Below are positions 36,187 through 47,815 of a DNA stretch of 64,000 nt, one piece after another. Below the pieces are notes generated by a model. That model worked only from the letters and a program-made list of their open reading frames with translations. It did not search any database and was not told the DNA's origin. The first letter of the stretch is position 1. The number at the start of each line of letters is the position of its first letter. Made by a program: the position numbers and the translations under genes. Source of the stretch: Rhyacophila brunnea (Eukaryota > Arthropoda > Insecta > Trichoptera > Rhyacophilidae); NCBI GenBank assembly GCA_022495005.1, contig JAGYXB010000196.1:186001-250000 (forward strand). Direction: 5' to 3'.

Positions 36187-36731
36187 TCTAAATGTATAAT
36201 AATTTTCACTGATAGCGACTTCAATTTTCTTTAATCTCCAAATCAGATTTGAATGGAAATGAAGTGGTACTTTTACAACATTGATTCAACATTTTGGAAG
36301 TCACCGAATCTCTTTTCAAACTTCTGAATAACAGAACCAAGTTTGGTGAAACTTAGGGATTTTTTTTTTCTTTTTCTAGATGCCTTTATGGATACCTCGC
36401 ATTTACTATCGAGGTTTCTTAAGGACTTTGGCACGCAAACTACTCTACTTGATGCTAGTCAAATGAAAATTGTGCCGGCTGAGAGAATATGCCTTATTGA
36501 AAACTGTTCTTCTACCCGCATCGGGTATTGCTAATTTAAATTCGGCCAGGGCCTATGAAACCGCCTTGCAAAACCCTGGAAAATTCTTAGTAGCGCAAGG
36601 CGGAGGTGATTCTGATGAATATTTTGTCGTATTCATTGGGAACTGAGGACTGCGATTTGTAGTCGAGTTTTTTCCCGTGGTAAAAGAAATGTCGCATAGG
36701 ACTGATATTCTGAGCATATTCTTATCCTATC

Positions 36732-37170
36732 TTATATGATTGCAGTCACTGGATCTGAAAGGCATGAATCATCATTAAATTTAATGTCACCATTTATTAT
36801 TTTTATTCTTTTTATTACATCAATACAGAAATTAAAAAGTGCATCTCTTCCGGCCTCGTTTGCCATGGTCCCCGGAAGGTCTCGAATGTCCGCATCTGCC
36901 ATCTGTAATAAAAAGTTCAGGTTGTGCCGCTCCTTGCTAAAGATTTGACAATCTAGGAGTAAATGTAGGACGTCCTGGTCGCTTCCGTCGTCGCATGGAC
37001 ACTTTCCATCAGATGTTATTTTAAACCGGTGCAGGTATGCTCGCATGACTCCGTGACCTGTAAGAATCTGAGTCATCTCAAAACATAGCCCCTTATGCAC
37101 CCTGACGTCTCGTGCTGCTAAAATTGAAGGTAAAAACTTTCGGGTCAACTCCCCTGTCGATAAGTTTATG
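36732..37170 (-). pseudogene. LINE ORF2 C-terminal fragment (R1/Jockey-like)
   Basis: An open minus frame of about 146 codons reads FLPSILAARDVRVHKGLCFE, TQILTGHGVMRAYLHRFK, CPCDDGSDQDVLHLLLDCQI and MANEAGRDALFNFC. LTGHGxxxxYLHRF ... CPC ... DxxHLLLDC is the standard tail after the RNase H domain of R1/Jockey/I-type LINE proteins. It ends at a TAG/TAA region near 36732; downstream 36560-36731 resembles a 3' UTR. The upstream part is cut off by the element at 37171. Confidence 0.85.
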
Positions 37171-37474
37171 AGGGATTGCAATACCGAATGAAAATACTAA
37201 TAGGTACCGGTTGAAATAAATCTCTTTAAAATATTATTATTTTATAGCACGTGCCATTGCTGGTCGCCAAGGGCATTGAAGGGCAACGGAAGTAAACCAG
37301 ACATCGCGTGACCCTACAAAATTACAGGTATGTTATACCTTCATTCTAACATTCGTTAATTATTAATACATTTAGTTTCCACTTTCAATACCGAATAATA
37401 TATCGGTATTATCTGATTTTTAAAACCGGTATTTCGGTATAGAAAAATGCTGGGATACCGGTATTGCAAATTCT
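37171..37474. mobile_element. hAT-like element, agggattgcaataccg ends
   Basis: Ends agggattgcaataccg and ataccggtattgcaaattct. 304 bp. It truncates the LINE fragment at 37170. Confidence 0.7.
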
Positions 37475-37539
37475 AGTCATATTGTCATACACTTCTGTTT
37501 GAAAAACTACGTCTGAATTTTTATTCAAGATAGTCTGGG

Positions 37540-37712
37540 ACAATCGATAAGGAGGCAGGAGTGATGCTGAACAAATGCTATCAAATAGTGGCCCGAAAGC
37601 CGCTCGATAGACAAACTCATAAAGTTCAATGAATGAAAGTGGCAGGGAAGAGCTAATGACCGAGAAGCGCTAGGGGATACCTTCATCAGCAGTGGATCGA
37701 CCCGATGATGAT
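37540..37712 (+). pseudogene. LINE-A 3' end relic
   Basis: Very degraded; ends in the pattern cagcagtggatcgacccgat and a gatgatg tail as in the other LINE-A copies. Confidence 0.6.
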
Positions 37713-38139
37713 TAAAAAAATGGTTAAATCAAATATTACGACAATGACATAATATTCAAAATTGTCTAACTATTATGCTTCTACATTTAAAATTGATTAG
37801 TAATACGACATAACTATGAAGTCGTGACTACGTCGTGATGAATTTTTCATAACATTTTCCTACCCGTTAATAGTTTTTCCTGATGTAATTCCTGTCCTGA
37901 AGTCGTAACATAGTCACGTTAACGGATGCTACATGCAGTCATTAATTTATATAAATTTTCCATAAGTAGATTTCAATATGCGGAAAATCATTGAAAACAG
38001 CTGTTGTCAACATTTCGGTAAAACATTGTAAAAAGATGACTAAATTTCTCTGAAATTTCATTCGACGTCAAAAGGAATATTAATGTAGGTCAATGACTAA
38101 ATACATTAAAAATATCCTCCAAAGCCATATCCCTGGCAG

Positions 38140-38470
38140 CAATAATGTGTATTTTAACTTTACTTTTCACACGTAAAAGTCCTGACTGTCTCTCCAAGCT
38201 CATTCTTCAATAGTAAGCGAGACGCGATGTTGTCGTTTTATGGTACTATTTGACAGATAGTGGAAATCGTAATTCGTTTTTTTGCCGGCAGGTTTGCCAG
38301 TATCGTTCTACTGCGCAGGCGCTGATCGAAAAAATCTCAGCTTTTTTGATTCATGCATGCAATCTTACAACTGCATGATAATACATGTTTACACGTACAT
38401 TTTCTTGCTATGGCCGCGATAATACGTACTGTCAGCAGTAAATCCATGCACGTGTAAATGGGGTATTAAT
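38140..38470. repeat. Repeat family P, copy 2
   Basis: Reverse of most of 53749-54249 (gcgagacgcgatgttgtcgt, gttctactgcgcaggcgctg). Non-coding. Confidence 0.7.
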
Positions 38471-38712
38471 CTGGATTCCATTGTCACCGCCACAGAACAA
38501 ATTAATAAGATAGAAGTGTGAAAACCAGTCGCCATTGAAAAGGTACAACAATATAACGATTTCTGTGGGTACGAACTTCACGGGGTGGATATGATTGTTG
38601 ATACGCTTACTATTCCGACTGTTCTCAACGCAAAAATAATTAGAAAGGATTTCCTTCTGGGTGAAGCTGTAAGAAGGTATAATGGTACTGTTCGGTTATC
38701 ATTATCATTAAC

Positions 38713-38844
38713 ACATTTTGAAAATAGCCGATTAACTGGATTATTTGTTAGGTTAACCTAACCAAACCTAACCTAACCTAAACTAACCCAAACTAACCCA
38801 AACTAACAAATAATCCAGTATATTATTTTCAAAAAGTGTTTTCC
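38713..38844. repeat. Palindromic aacctaac array between ggattatttg motifs
   Basis: The motif tggattatttgttaggtt and its inverse aacaaataatccag face each other with a run of cctaac/cccaaactaa units between. A scrambled form of repeat family Q. Confidence 0.7.
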
Positions 38845-39172
38845 GCTGTATTCCTGATAACCGAGCAGTACCGGACCGGTATAATAAATTCTCCATTGTA
38901 ACAAAATAAGTGTTATCAGTGCTTTTTTTGAAAAATAAAGGTGCCGGAACTCACTTATTGCCGAACTTGTCACCTACTAAAGAAAACTATGTTCAAATAT
39001 CATTTAAAGTAACTTTTCCTATGCCACGAAGCACACGAAAAATTAAAAAACAAACATTAATACATATAAACAACTAAAGTTGTAAAAACATCATAATATA
39101 TTTGAATAAAAGTATATAGTGATTTCCATGGCCTCCAAATCCTGAAACGGTCCCCCATTCCAGGATCTGTGG

Positions 39173-39761
39173 CGGGCCAACAGAGATGCTAGGTCCTACA
39201 TATGCTTACACCTGCAGGAAACTGGCCTAGGATAAAGGAAGATACATGAAGTTCTTGAAGGAAGCTAGAATTGGTTGCCCAGAGTTTATCAATCATGATA
39301 GTTACTTATGGCAATGTTTGCTAGGCTATCGCAACAAAGGTATAATAATTATTATTCAATAAATTTTAATTTTACCTATGAGTACCTATAAACCACTGGT
39401 TTTGATTCACCTATGTAAGGATGTAAATAATTTAATTGGAAATACTACTTCTATTTATATATACTAATTTTAAGACGTTGTGTTCCTACATCAATTAATC
39501 AATTAATATACATTCATAATACTTACAAGTTTTATCCTTACAAACTAATATAATATAGGTAAAACTATTTTTATTTTGCTATTAGCCATAATTTATATAA
39601 TCGACATAGTGGGCGACACTTGTGGTTAAAGTGAATACCTATCGATTACCTGTAACCTGTAACGTTATGACAATATGATGAAATGCGTGAGAAGTTTTAG
39701 CAGAATATAATATTTACTATATATATATTTACTATATATATATATTTACTATATATATACC
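39173..39761. other. No gene; minisatellite at 39707-39768
   Basis: 39200-39300 may be a LINE scrap (KEARIGCPEF-like). 39707-39768 is a repeat of tttactatatatata. Confidence 0.4.
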
Positions 39762-39897
39762 TACATAATTTGAAAACATCTCATGCATATACACACTAGA
39801 AAAAATCGTTAATGTATAAAAAAATACGGTGCCCGACGGGACTTGAACCTGTATCAGCTGGATTCGCTGTTTTACCATTAAACTACGGGCGCTTTAC
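39762..39897 (-). repeat. SINE1 copy, minus
   Basis: Body and tRNA-like head on minus: gcgcccgtagtttaatggta and the B-box-like ggttcaagtcc. Confidence 0.75.
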
Positions 39898-39913
39898 CTT
39901 ATTTAATAATTAT

Positions 39914-40878
39914 CAGTGGCGAAGACTCCATACTAGGCGATTATTTAAAGTCTACCGTAATAAAAATATTTTTTAATTGCATATTGACATATTTATATAC
40001 TTAATCACTTCATTGTTTTATGTTATATAAAAATAATTTATTTTGACAACGAGAGATGTCGTATATGTAGGAATGTATTACAGTATTATACAGTTTACAA
40101 AACAATCTGCAAAGGTATTAAAAATATACCACAGCGCGCCGTAAATTAAATAATAAACGCCGCGACGTCTCGACGTAAATAAATTTCCGATTATGTGTGA
40201 AATAATTCCTGATTTTTTTTCGTACGGACTAACCTCTGACTGACGTAACCTCAGCAAGTCTGCTGATTTGTACGAAATAAGGTAAGCTCCTATCGCAGAG
40301 CCTAAAACATTCGCGCATAATATTGTTGTCACGACTGCGCACTTTGTCCAAATCATTAATAATTAGATAATTAAAAAAATAATTTCAACGGCGTTTAATC
40401 GAATATTAATAAATAAGTAAGTATAGATTGTTTTTAAAAATAAAAATAAATTTTATCTAATGATTTTTTGATGGGTATACCTACATGTTTTGAAAAATAC
40501 GTAATTTGAATAAATCGCTCATTTTTATGTCGTCAATGAGTTTTTGAAGCTTCATTGAATTAGTGCAAGAACGTAGTGATCGCGCGGGGGCGATGCGGCG
40601 GCGTCTTGCAAAACTCAAACGTATAACCGTGTGTAAAATATTCGTAGACAGTGTCTACTAATACACACGGTTATACGTTTGAGTTTCGCAAGACGCCGCC
40701 GCACCGCGCCCGCCAAATGACTACGGCCGAGCACTTAGTGTGTCGTTGTCATTTATTAGTGTGTACCTATTCATTAGTAGTAAATATCGTACTATTCTCG
40801 TAAGTATACCTGACAAGTGTGCTCTTTTTATCAGATCTCCACAGCCTACCTCTTTCCAAAAGTTATCCTTCGCCACTG
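39914..40878. mobile_element. hAT family Y, full copy carrying a hairpin MITE
   Basis: Ends cagtggcgaagactcc and tatccttcgccactg; opposite orientation to 31164-31943. No matching 8-bp duplication, so flanks may have rearranged. Contains a minus-strand frame (40078-40356) shared with the other copy, and the nested MITE at 40566-40734. Confidence 0.85.
40566..40734. mobile_element. Hairpin MITE nested in hAT Y
   Basis: Arms 40595-40634 and 40663-40702 are inverted 40-mers with one mismatch around a 28-bp loop holding gtagacagtgtctac. Flanked by ttagtg at 40560-40565 and 40735-40740. The empty site is seen at about 8531 and 31305. Confidence 0.88.
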
Positions 40879-40889
40879 ACAGATATACC

Positions 40890-41180
40890 AAAACCGATAG
40901 CCAACCTTATAATGCAATTCGATAAGCATTTCATGTAACAACCACTAGTTAAAATCGTCGTAATTATCTAAGGCGTCCGTAGTTTAATGGTAAAACGTAC
41001 TGGCCCGAATCCAGCAGATACCGATTCAAGTTCCGTCGGGCGTCGTGTTTTTTTCTACATAAACGATTTTTCTAGTATACATACATGAGATGTTTTCAAA
41101 TTATGTATATTCAGTAAGTATATAGAATGTTACCTTCTGAAATCTTGTGTCTTATTCGTTGAATAAAAAAATAGTTTATT
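40890..41180 (+). repeat. SINE1 copy, plus, with leader
   Basis: Leader caattcgataagcatttcat, tRNA-like part ggcgtccgtagtttaatggt with B-box-like gattcaagttc, then the body to attcgttgaataaaaa. The best full-length SINE1 in the window. Confidence 0.8.
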
Positions 41181-41201
41181 ATATTTACTATTAGTATTAG
41201 T

Positions 41202-42178
41202 AGGGTAAAGGGTTGTACCTTGCGACAATAATGGTTCTACCTTGGAACATAGTTGTAACATATGGTAGTTTTTATAATGTGAAAATTAACCAGAACTTGA
41301 GTAATAAAATGTTACCTTGGGACAACAATATACCCAATTGGTTAAACGGTGAGTAGTGATGTACGCATTGATGATAGCATAAATGATTAGAGTCCCGTTT
41401 ACATGATTCACTTTTGACGATCATCGCAGAGGAATCATCTCCAGTGACGCAAATTAATTAACGAATTATCGGAAGTGACCATACGGAATCAAAAGTGAAT
41501 CAGCTTGTCCTACATTTTGATCATTTTGCGTTCACTGCGGATGATTCCAAATAAAAGCAGGGCTCGAAATGGACCGGAACGCACCGGAGCGCCGTTCCGG
41601 GTCGTAAAATCGGCAACATTGTCGTTCCGTCTCATGGAGAAAATAATTTTACCATTTGAGCTAGAATGGCCATAATATAACAAAATCACACACTTATTTT
41701 TTTATAAAACACAAAATTAGATAACTATGTTAATATTTTCATAAAATTACCGAGCGCTCCGGTTCGTAAAATGCTCTATTTCGAGTGCTGAATAAAAGTC
41801 CTGCGCCCCTGATTACTGTCATCATATTCCCCATGCATCTAATATACATGGGTAATGCGATATAATTATAATGCATATTAGTCTATGATTTTATCCACCA
41901 ACGACTCTTTTTCCTATTCCTCTTTCTCTCAAGTTTCTGCATTCATATAACAAACAATCACAAATTGTTTGAACCTGCAGGGTCATTTCACTTGACGCTA
42001 TTTTGGATGGAATGTGTATTTCACTTTCAGTGACGCGTGTAAACAAAAAATGAGCGCCTCCATTAAATTCACACGCGATGATCATCCACAGTGACTAAAT
42101 GAGCCTAAAACTCGAACAAAAGATGGCTGTACAATAATTAAAAAACTAAAAAATGACCCATGGTACAACACTTTCCCT
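41202..42178. mobile_element. Possible DNA element with agggtaaagggttgtacc ends
   Basis: Left end agggtaaagggttgtacctt and right end (reversed) agggaaagtgttgtaccatg match at 17 of 21. Target duplication is unclear. It contains a nested hAT at 41558-41790. Confidence 0.45.
41558..41790. mobile_element. hAT-type element, cagggctcgaaat ends, copy 2
   Basis: Perfect 8-bp duplication aataaaag at 41550-41557 and 41791-41798. 233 bp; uninterrupted sister of 21239-21685. Confidence 0.92.
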
Positions 42179-42215
42179 AGGCCTAGTGGACATCACATTA
42201 CATCATCGACGTCAC

Positions 42216-42688
42216 CACTAAGGCGTAAAACCCACTTAACGCAGCAAGTATGGCTCTCGCGCAAAATTTCACAAGTGGCGCGTAAATCAACGAAAATACA
42301 ACGTAATCAAATACGCCAGCGCCCACTGGATTTGACGACGCATTATACGCGCCCGCCGCATGAATCATCGTTTTTTCGCGAATCACCGCTTCTCGGCGAT
42401 ACGAATGAAAGAAAATACAATGGAGTCCATTCATTGAACACAGCGAGCAAAATCACGCTCTGGACGGCGTCGTCGATCGACGGGCGAGAAGTCATTATTT
42501 AATAACAGAGATCTCATTGTTTAATTTTATTGCATGTCCTATATTTCGCTGGTTGAATAATGTCGTCGTAAATATTAATTACAAGCCCCGAAATAATATA
42601 ATATTTTTATTGCTTTGTTATGAGAGACGCTGTAATAATAATTATTTTGTGCTGCTTGGGCCGCTTATTACATAGGTGAAGGGTAATG
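42216..42688 (+). mobile_element. Fold-back element A, copy 3
   Basis: Left end cactaaggcgtaaaacccac, running to aggtgaagggtaatg; right end truncated relative to 16504-16989. Confidence 0.75.
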
Positions 42689-43242
42689 AGCGGCAAGAGA
42701 CGTGTGATTATGGTTATGAATAAACGCTTCATACGCCGACTTCGCCCGCTCGACGCGTTCTATGGGCACTATCGCTAAGGCCAGGCCGTGCGACAGCCCA
42801 GGACGCCGAGATTTAAGGAGCGCACAAAAAAATATTTATCTATTTTCATTACAATTGATCTGAACAGAACACAAAATAAAATAAACAAATTTCCACTACA
42901 TTAGTAGGTACATCAGAACCGTAATTAAAAACTGGATCAAAAAGGTAAAGAGTAATTTCTGACAGTGTTTTGAGTTTTCTAGTTCTCATGAATGTTATAA
43001 TACAGTGATTCCCAATATTTTTTTTAGCGAAACCCATACTTGGATGACCCATATTGTTATGATGTAGAAGAAATTTTGAAAATACTACTGTTAGTGTAAC
43101 TTGCCAATAATTTTTTGCATTGCTATCTTGAACGGGAACATGCATATTATTAATATCACTACAAACAATGTCTACTTTTGATTTTACTGTTAATTTTGTC
43201 ATCTCCACGAAATTTGCTCTCAAAAATTGGAAAAATTAAAAT

Positions 43243-43440
43243 TTGCTTGTTCGTTATTTTGAACGCGGATTTTCGCAAATGAATCTAATTATTACCCCAA
43301 TAAGAGCTTTTTTGAAGACCAAAACAGTTTCGGCACTTTTGTTCATCAAACTCGTCGAACCACCTTTAACACTTTTCGATCCCTCAAAATACGTTGATCG
43401 GTGGTTACTCAGTGGAAGACATTCGGCCATAGACTCTTAA
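43243..43440 (+). pseudogene. hAT transposase C-terminal dimerisation domain relic
   Basis: The plus frame reads YFERGFSQMNLIITPIRAFL, then KTVSALLFIKLVEPPLTLF and DPSKYVDRWLLSGRHSA before a stop. ERGFSxMN ... LSxLLFIKLVGPPL ... FDPxKYVxxWL is the hAT dimerisation domain of the ZBED5/GTF2IRD2-like group. The cysteine expected before ERGFS is Phe/Tyr here. The rest of the enzyme is missing. Confidence 0.75.
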
Positions 43441-43502
43441 CACTAAGAAAAGGAATCGAGACGATTTGCCAGACAAGAATTGGACTGGACTTTGGAAATC
43501 AC

Positions 43503-43840
43503 CATGGCCCCCACGAAGGGGAGGCTGACAGGGCTCTAGCCTGGGGGATCGACCAGATAAGGGAGATAAACGCACATCACAAATTTTCTCTAATCGTAAG
43601 AAAAATCGCCTGCAGCACTAATTTCCTTCAAACTTATGAACAGTTTAAATTTAAAAACGTGCTTGTGTAATTGCATTTTTTGGTTAATGTTTATTGATAC
43701 ACTGAATACCCTTAATTTTACCTCGAACACCGTTTGAAAAACGCTACTATAGAGCGTCACATTGCCTTTAATCTTCGTGATAGGTAGGGGGCCCGCCAAA
43801 GATCCTGGACTGGGGGCCCGCTCCAGGATGTGGTGGCATG
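43503..43840. mobile_element. hAT-type MITE, catggcccccac family, copy 4
   Basis: Flanks gaaatcac (43495-43502) and gaaattac (43841-43848) match at 7 of 8. Ends catggcccccac and tggtggcatg. Nested in the hAT at 43003-43850. Confidence 0.85.
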
Positions 43841-43850
43841 GAAATTACTA

Positions 43851-44958
43851 CTACTTTTAGACGGTTTTGTGTAGCTTTTTGTGCTCAAAAATAATAGTTT
43901 AAACTAAAAGATTATATACAATAAAATTTAATTAAAATAACTAATAATACTGACTATTTATATCGGCCAATGGGTAACCATATAAAGCAAATTCTATCGG
44001 ATAACATTATTATGTTGGTTTATTGACCGTCTTAAATATTAAATTCAACTCTACCTACCTATTTGTTTGTTTGTTTATTTTATTATGTGCTTTGTGGCAT
44101 AGGAAAAGTTGCTTTAAATGATATTTGAATATAATTTTCTTAAGTAGGTAAAAAATTTGGCAAGTGAGTTCCGGCACCTTTGTTTTTCAAAAAAAAAGCC
44201 TTGATTGTACTATAATAAAATTATAGAATGTATAGCCGGCAACATTGTTGGACGTCCTGGTACAGGTAAATGGCTGTAATAAATAAAACACTTCTGTCAC
44301 CTCGATTTTCATTTATTTGTTAAATAATAAACCTTTCAAATATTTACAGATTATCATACACTATTTACACATGAGCATGTGAATATTAAAATATTTACAA
44401 AACAAACATAATATTATTACGTACCTACATATTATGACAGAAAGAAAAAAATTGTATTAAAGAAAATAACATTATAATATCACTTATAAAAATAATTAAA
44501 ATGTCAAAATTTAATCGACAGAAATTTTTCACATTTATTAGCCATAATAATTATTACTCTAGTGGTTATTTTCATAAACTTCCTGTTTTACCATCTCAGA
44601 AATAGTTACTTATAAAAAACACCACTAGATGTATGCATGTATGTAATCTGTTACAAATTAGCACTGGATAAAAAGATATTGCAAAAAAAATCAAAAAGTA
44701 AGATTTAATGAACTAACTAAAAATTAAATAATAGTGTATGTAAGACCAGTGGATATATTTTTTTTAATTTACTGATATGGTCCCTTTTCTTAAATCTCCA
44801 TAATCATTCAGCGCAAACATGACATGAAGGGTTACAATATTATTAATAATATCAATTACTCAATGAAAGTCATGTTACAGAAATAATCATACAAAATCTA
44901 TCATAATCAAACGCATTCAACCTAAAATCATTTAGACATATCATGACAATATATAATC
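43851..44958. other. No gene; one shared repeat
   Basis: 44088-44212 is an inverted match to 38912-39040 (gtgagttccggcacctttg). Otherwise AT-rich. Confidence 0.5.
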
Positions 44959-45140
44959 CAGTAATACCCAACCTTTTGGATAATGGAACTCATATTCTTT
45001 CTAAAATGTCGGGGAACCCTATGATATAATATTGTGACTACCTAGTGAAAGTTCCAATCTTCAAGGCCATTCATAGACTGAAACCGTATGCGGTTTAGAA
45101 CCGTGTGCCATACTAAACTATGATTTCTGTAAAGGAAATA

Positions 45141-45397
45141 TCGTCTCTGTTCTGACAGAACACACTAACTGAAGAATACTAGTTTTGAGTAATTTGACTT
45201 TGAACTTGTTAAAATGTTTGAAATAATGGTCTATCATGTGAGTTTATTAAGTAATCGTAAAAAGGGTGACTTTAAAATAAAGACTGTTTACTTATTAAGA
45301 AGGTTTCCAGGCGGTAAAGTTTGAAATAAGGAACATTTTGGTACTAACTCAATATGTCATTTTTTCGAATTAGTGTTTTCTGCCAGAACAGTGACGA
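45141..45397. mobile_element. TA-flanked MITE family N, copy 3 (257 bp)
   Basis: TA at 45139-45140 and 45398-45399; ends tcgtctctgttctgacagaa and ttctgccagaacagtgacga. The short form without the 360-bp internal segment of 28193-28827. Confidence 0.88.
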
Positions 45398-45474
45398 TAT
45401 ATAAGGTTAGTAATTAAAGTAATAAATACTTAATAAATAGCACTTATTAGCAGGTATTAAAAAAGCCAATAGTT

Positions 45475-45713
45475 AAGATGTGTCACAATTAAGCATGGCA
45501 GTCGTAGCATAGTGGTAATGCACAGGGCGCGATACCCAAGAGACGCAGGTTCGATCCTACCGGGTGTCTTTACTTTTTTTAAAAAAGATGTTTTCTATTG
45601 GCTATATTTCCTGAGAGTGTTTTCAGAATTATGTATGTTCAATAAATAGAATGGTACATTCTTATAATCTTGTTAATTATTCGTTGAATAAAAGAAATAG
45701 TTAATTAAAATAA
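45475..45713 (+). repeat. SINE1 copy, plus, Cys-like head
   Basis: Head with gtagcatagtggtaatgc (A-box-like) and ggttcgatcct (B-box-like), then the SINE1 body ending attcgttgaataaaag. aatagttaa occurs near 45474 and near 45708, a possible target duplication. Confidence 0.8.
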
Positions 45714-46289
45714 CATAACATAACATTTAAACAAGTTAAAATTATTTATTCAAAGTTATTTGGCTCAAAAAACGCTGGTTGGGAATTACTGGTATTATCA
45801 ATAGTCTAATTGATTTTTTTAATGTCTCTTAAAAAGTAAATAATTTAAAATAAAAACAAGCAATTTTCTCAATATACTAGGGTTCAAATTAAATCCATAA
45901 ATCTAAAAAGAGTACGAAACGTTCATACATTTCATCGAAGTCTTTCATTTCTAAGCCTTCTTTCTCACTGTAAAAAAGTCCAGAAGTTTGATTGAACCAC
46001 GTTATTCATTTAAAGATCAAGTCACATTTGTTCGAGACGCGGTAATTGACTAATAATTTAGTTATTTATAAATTTTTATGTGAGTTTAATAAGTTATGTT
46101 CGATGGAAAGAAGAAAGTATTAAATATTTCATAGTTTATATTAAAATATATTATATATATAAATTTTTATTTTAAATATTAAAAACATAAATTTTTCCAT
46201 CAAAAACAATGCATATAATTGTAAATTGTAGGTACATAGTGTCACTAGATGAAGACATCAATTTACTTTGACTAAACAATGGCTAAACA

Positions 46290-46570
46290 ATGACTAAACG
46301 AAGACTCAGAGCAACCGTATACTGAGCTTCGAAAACAGATGTTTGCGACGGATACTAGGTGTGCGGATGAATTTAGGAGCAACGAGTAGATAAGAGAACA
46401 CACCAAGCAGCCTCTCATCATACTGAGATTGAAGAGGCGACGTTGGACCTGGCTCGGCCACGTGTTGCGGATACCAAAAGAGAACCTCAACCTGGCTTGC
46501 CTGTTCTTTAAGCCGACCGGTTTCCGGCATCCTGGAAGGCCGTTAAATACTATCTATAGAGTGTATACGG
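46290..46570 (+). pseudogene. LINE C-terminal relic
   Basis: Reads KRRRWTWLGHVLRIPKENL, then FFKPTGFRHPGRP; upstream frame-shifted ENRCLRRILGVR is visible at 46330. RRRWxWxGHVLRMP ... GxRxxGRP is a standard LINE RT tail. Several frameshifts. Confidence 0.75.
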
Positions 46571-47574
46571 CAGAGCGACAGGGATTCTTGGATGCGCCGC
46601 GTGGTGTCCATATGCTCCAATTAAGGGGCGGATATGGCCAAAGAATAAGAAGAAACAATTCAGTTTTAAACAGTGATATCAGTTACGTGTTTGTGGTAGA
46701 GGGTGTCTTCCGAGAACTAGGTTGCACGACAGGATTCTCTTTTTGCAATATGAATCTACATTTTTATTAGACTAAATTTGCATTGCTACTATCGAACAAG
46801 AACTTCTTGTCCGCATGTTAAAACTGTGAACTAAACTAACAATCCCCTCCAGTGCAGCTAATCACACTTCCGTTTTCAAATTAGGAATTCCCCCAAATTT
46901 ATCATTTCAATTTACACTACCGTGGTGTACGGTTCTGTCAATTTACGTAATTTGAATCGATCAGGAGTGATACTAGAATTATTATTAGTAAACTTTTGGT
47001 TTATTGCGAAGAAGAATACATTATTTAAACACGCGTTGCCACCATAACAGGTACACAACGAGAAGTCTCCTACATGCTATTACAGCGACATCCTGTTATC
47101 GGCGATTTCTTGTCGTCGGACAATAATTTAGACGCTTTATTGCTTGACCTGTAAATGCATAACACAATCCAAATAATGACAATGGAAATAGTTAAATTGT
47201 CAAATTTAATATTCTAACAATGATAATTATTAAAATTATGTATTACAATATATTTTAGAAAAATGAAAAAGAAAACAAGAATTAATACTAATAAGATAGG
47301 TATAACTTTGTAGTAGAATATAATATTAATAATAAACATACAAGCAGTAGATATAAGAATTTTATATTTTGGTAGCCTTAAAATATTAATGTCTTTTAAT
47401 ACAACTAAAACATAATTTAAATCTCGATGATTATAAGGACATTATTTTCATTTTTGGACATCTTTTATTTTATAACATTGCAAATTTCGAGCCTTGGATA
47501 AAAATATGTAGTGTCAACCCTTATTTTGGTTAAAAATTTAGTTAAGTGTGCCATCCATGAAAATTGCCTCTAAT
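46571..47574. other. No gene recognised
   Basis: AT-rich; chance frames only. Confidence 0.4.
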
Positions 47575-47815
47575 AGCGGCTGTACACGCGCATGGATGTA
47601 CTTGCACCAATAGTGTGTATTTTAAACTATCGCGATAATAACTGTTTACATGTAAAAGTGCTGACTGTCTCGCCAATCTCATTCTTCAAGAGAAAGCGAG
47701 ACGCGATGTTTTCATTTTATGGTACTATTTGACAGTCATGAAAATCGGTTAATCTCAAAATGAGTCCGAGTGGTGTAGTTCGTTTTTTTTTTCGGCAGGA
47801 GGTTGACACTATTTT
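47575..47815. repeat. Repeat family P, copy 3
   Basis: Partial copy (gcgagacgcgatgttttcat, actatcgcgataataactgt). Confidence 0.65.

Larger units (their letters stand above)
43003..43850 (+). mobile_element. hAT element with transposase C-terminus, internally deleted
   Basis: Left end cagtgattcccaatatt; right end resembles ttggaaattacta. The interior has lost most of the transposase but keeps its C-terminus (43243-43440), and a second hAT-type MITE is inserted at 43503-43840. A short TIR of the same kind bounds 44959-45791. The outer duplication is not evident. Confidence 0.6.
44959..45791. mobile_element. hAT-type element, cagtaatacccaacc ends, with nested inserts
   Basis: Ends cagtaatacccaacc and ggttgggaattactg. 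Flanks atataatc and gtattatc match at 6 of 8. Contains MITE N (45141-45397) and SINE1 (45475-45713). Shares TIR type with 43003. Confidence 0.65.

Noticed and set aside
42849..43223. 124-codon minus frame
   Set aside because: Overlaps the left end of a hAT element on the opposite strand; no motif recognised.
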